Assembly (NCBI GenBank): GCA_037074705.1
Contig: CM073594.1
Span: 72,774,509-72,838,508, forward strand
Reading direction: 5' to 3'
Origin: Zhengitettix transpicula
Lineage: Eukaryota > Arthropoda > Insecta > Orthoptera > Tetrigidae
DNA length: 64,000 nt
Part shown: in pieces, positions 57,943 through 64,000 of the stretch
Layout of the letters: each line of letters begins with the position of its first letter
How positions within the stretch are numbered: position 1 is the stretch's first letter
Translations under genes and position numbers: made by a program
Notes under the pieces: generated by a model
What the model was told of the DNA's origin: nothing
The model's database searches: none
What the model saw: the letters and a program-made list of their open reading frames with translations, nothing else

Positions 57943-58392
57943 AATTTTTTCTTTGCAACTATTCAACCATTACTTATACTATTCAGACAGTCTCAGACAA
58001 TTTATTCCTGAAATTCCTTTCCTTGAGGCAGCCTGTCGTGTAATACCGAGAGCTGTCACCATTTAATGAATTTCCTTATCCCTTTGGAACATATTTGGGA
58101 AATTTGGAAATGCAAATAAACTTTAATATTCTCATTTATATATTCCAAAACTACACGACTATTCCAGTCTCCAGTATAAACTATTCAAAATATCAACACT
58201 AACTAAACCTATGTGCTTCATATCTGTCAAGCTGGAAAATAATTATTTATTAGTGTAACTCAGGTTTTGCAAGCTTTCTACAAAAATTTTGTTGAAGCTA
58301 AAATTACTGAAAATCACTAATACGTTTACATGGCTGAGGAATAAACTAATAAAATCAAGAAATTTAAAAAAGTGACATTGTATCAGTTTCCC

Positions 58393-58398
58393 TTTATT
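58393..58398 (-). terminator. Possible poly(A) signal of the ATP synthase alpha gene
   Basis: TTTATT on the plus strand is AATAAA on the minus strand, 230 bases after the stop codon. No better-placed signal was seen closer to the stop. It leaves roughly 450 bases between the two convergent signals. Confidence 0.4.
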
Positions 58399-58628
58399 GA
58401 TCACTAGTGAAGTGATGTTCTGAAAAATAGAACACATTCACCCAATAACAGTTAAAGTATGGCTTTCAATAAATGAAATAGAAAATTTAAATTTGGAAAT
58501 AAAGCTGTGTAAAATACTTTTAAACAGATTCACTTAAGCCATATACATCAAACTTCTGGCGCTTACTTTAAATATATACTGTACAAAGTTCACCTCCACA
58601 CACTACGTGCTAATCTGATGGGGTACAT

Positions 58629-62825
<4,197 letters not shown>

Positions 62826-64000
62826 TTCGTCTGCCCCGTCCTTGAACAGAAGATGGAGGAGAACAGCCGATAGAAGCTAGCCGGAAGGCGTCGACTCGCC
62901 CGTGTCAAACCAGTTCCGTTTAATTCACAAAACGGTCTTCTACAAATTTTCCAGTTGGCGATTAATAACTAAAATAATATTTAAACATTTATCAGATCGT
63001 TTAATGTTGCAATAAAAATCCTATAATCGTTTTTAAATACTATCATCCCACTTTTTGTCCCAGTGACGTGTACCGCCTCGTTTCAAAAATATCTGACCAT
63101 TAATTGAAAATGTTCTTTTTTAAAAAAAATAATTGTATTAGTAGCTGTTTAAAGCGAGTATATTACACCAACATAGAAACTGTGTGAGGTTTTCCGCACA
63201 TTTACATTCCTCAACTCGTCCAACGTAATAAATCGACGGTTCAAGTTAATGTATCAGCAAAATACTTCAACAATATGTGAATCTCTGGTAAGAGGAAAAA
63301 CATTCTAAATTGTTTTTCGGATAAATTTTTTTAGATCTTTTAATTATCTCAACTTAAAAAATTTTTGTGAGTGTCTACGTATGGATTGCAAAATAAAGTC
63401 TACATTTAACCTAAAAAATTTCATACAGCAGCAATATCGGTCGAAAGTCAATTTCATTATAAATTCATTTCAAATTTCAGATTTACGTACTTTTCTTCAT
63501 ATAATTACGACATGAATTTGATTATTAATTTTATGATTATGCACTGATCAAATAGATTTTTTTTAAAAAAAACCTGCAGCAATCCTAGAAAATTAAGAGA
63601 CCTTTTGTAGGTCTGAACCCATTTTCAGACAAAACTACAGGTTATATATGTACTCGGTAATCGTCCGGAAGGAGAACTGAGAACTATTAATATAGACATA
63701 GAATTTCGAATGTTAAATGTCGAAATATCTGTAAGCTTACGCCTTCATTAGTGCTAGTACTCTAAATCTAAATGTACCTGCCTCAAGCAGGTAGCAGGAT
63801 TATAAAAGGTTTCCTCTTTGTGGTGCATTTCCTGCCGCCACCAGAACTAATTTTATCCTTCGAATGTAAATTTTTCTGTCTAAAGTCCAGGAATAAAATA
63901 CATTTATTCTTAACAAGGAAAAGCATAATTATTTGTTCATCATTTAGTTTCTATCCCTGGTGACTGTTCGAAACGTTGGAGTAATCTCTACTTTCACTTT
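62826..64000. other. ATP synthase alpha 5' region and flank
   Basis: Bases 62826-62900 (minus) are a GC-balanced leader ending ACGAAATGG around the start codon, so transcription should begin near 62890-62950; no TATA box is evident. Beyond it the DNA is AT-rich. A hairpin-like CTGCCTCAAGCAGGTAGCAG at 63779-63798 and CTGGTGACTGTTCGAAACGT (about 63957-63976) near the window end look like transposon sequence, but not enough is present to name it. Confidence 0.4.

Noticed and set aside
63955..63985. Another hammerhead-like motif, CTGGTGACTGTTCGAAACGT
   Set aside because: It has a GAAAC word but no helix II between the boxes, and the first box does not match CUGANGA.

Overview
The window is AT-rich animal DNA that looks like an insect, most likely from a repeat-rich, large-genome order such as the cockroaches, termites or their relatives. 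The reasons are intron-split genes with GT/AG and GC/AG junctions, an insect-type membrane UDP-glycosyltransferase, and dense layers of decayed jockey-like LINEs, LTR elements, Helitrons, mariner-like elements and a tRNA-derived SINE. The order-level placement is inference; nothing here fixes the species.

Three genuine protein genes can be modelled end to end. (1) A UDP-glycosyltransferase lies on the minus strand at 23451-27991 (4 exons, 515 aa). (2) A Daxx-like histone H3.3 chaperone lies on the plus strand at 52826-57872 (8 exons, 473 aa). (3) Mitochondrial ATP synthase subunit alpha lies on the minus strand at 58629-62825 (11 exons, 548 aa). All three models close in frame across every junction. 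The Daxx and ATP synthase genes converge tail to tail with about 0.75 kb between their stop codons. One exon of a trypsin-like serine protease survives as a pseudogene at 8.7-8.95 kb.

The rest is mostly transposon-derived. From 1 to 23 kb there are Helitron-type, LTR-type, LINE and mariner-like remnants, plus a GC-rich island at 3.54-3.87 kb. From 28.9 to 52 kb there are further Helitron copies, a LINE interrupted in its endonuclease domain by an LTR-type element, two more LINE reverse-transcriptase relics, a 27-bp minisatellite with a 135-bp higher-order period, and a large inverted pair of another repeat.

The most interesting unexplained signal is a dispersed family of short motifs with the layout of a hammerhead ribozyme: a CUGANGA-type box, a hairpin whose two arms co-vary between copies, GAAAC, then GUC or GUU, with flanking arms that can pair as helix I. 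At least seven copies of varying quality are present, two of them as a head-to-head palindrome at 17.74-17.88 kb. Hammerhead motifs are known from Penelope-like retroelements, which is the most likely source. All copies carry one extra base after the CUGANGA box, so catalytic activity is not assured.
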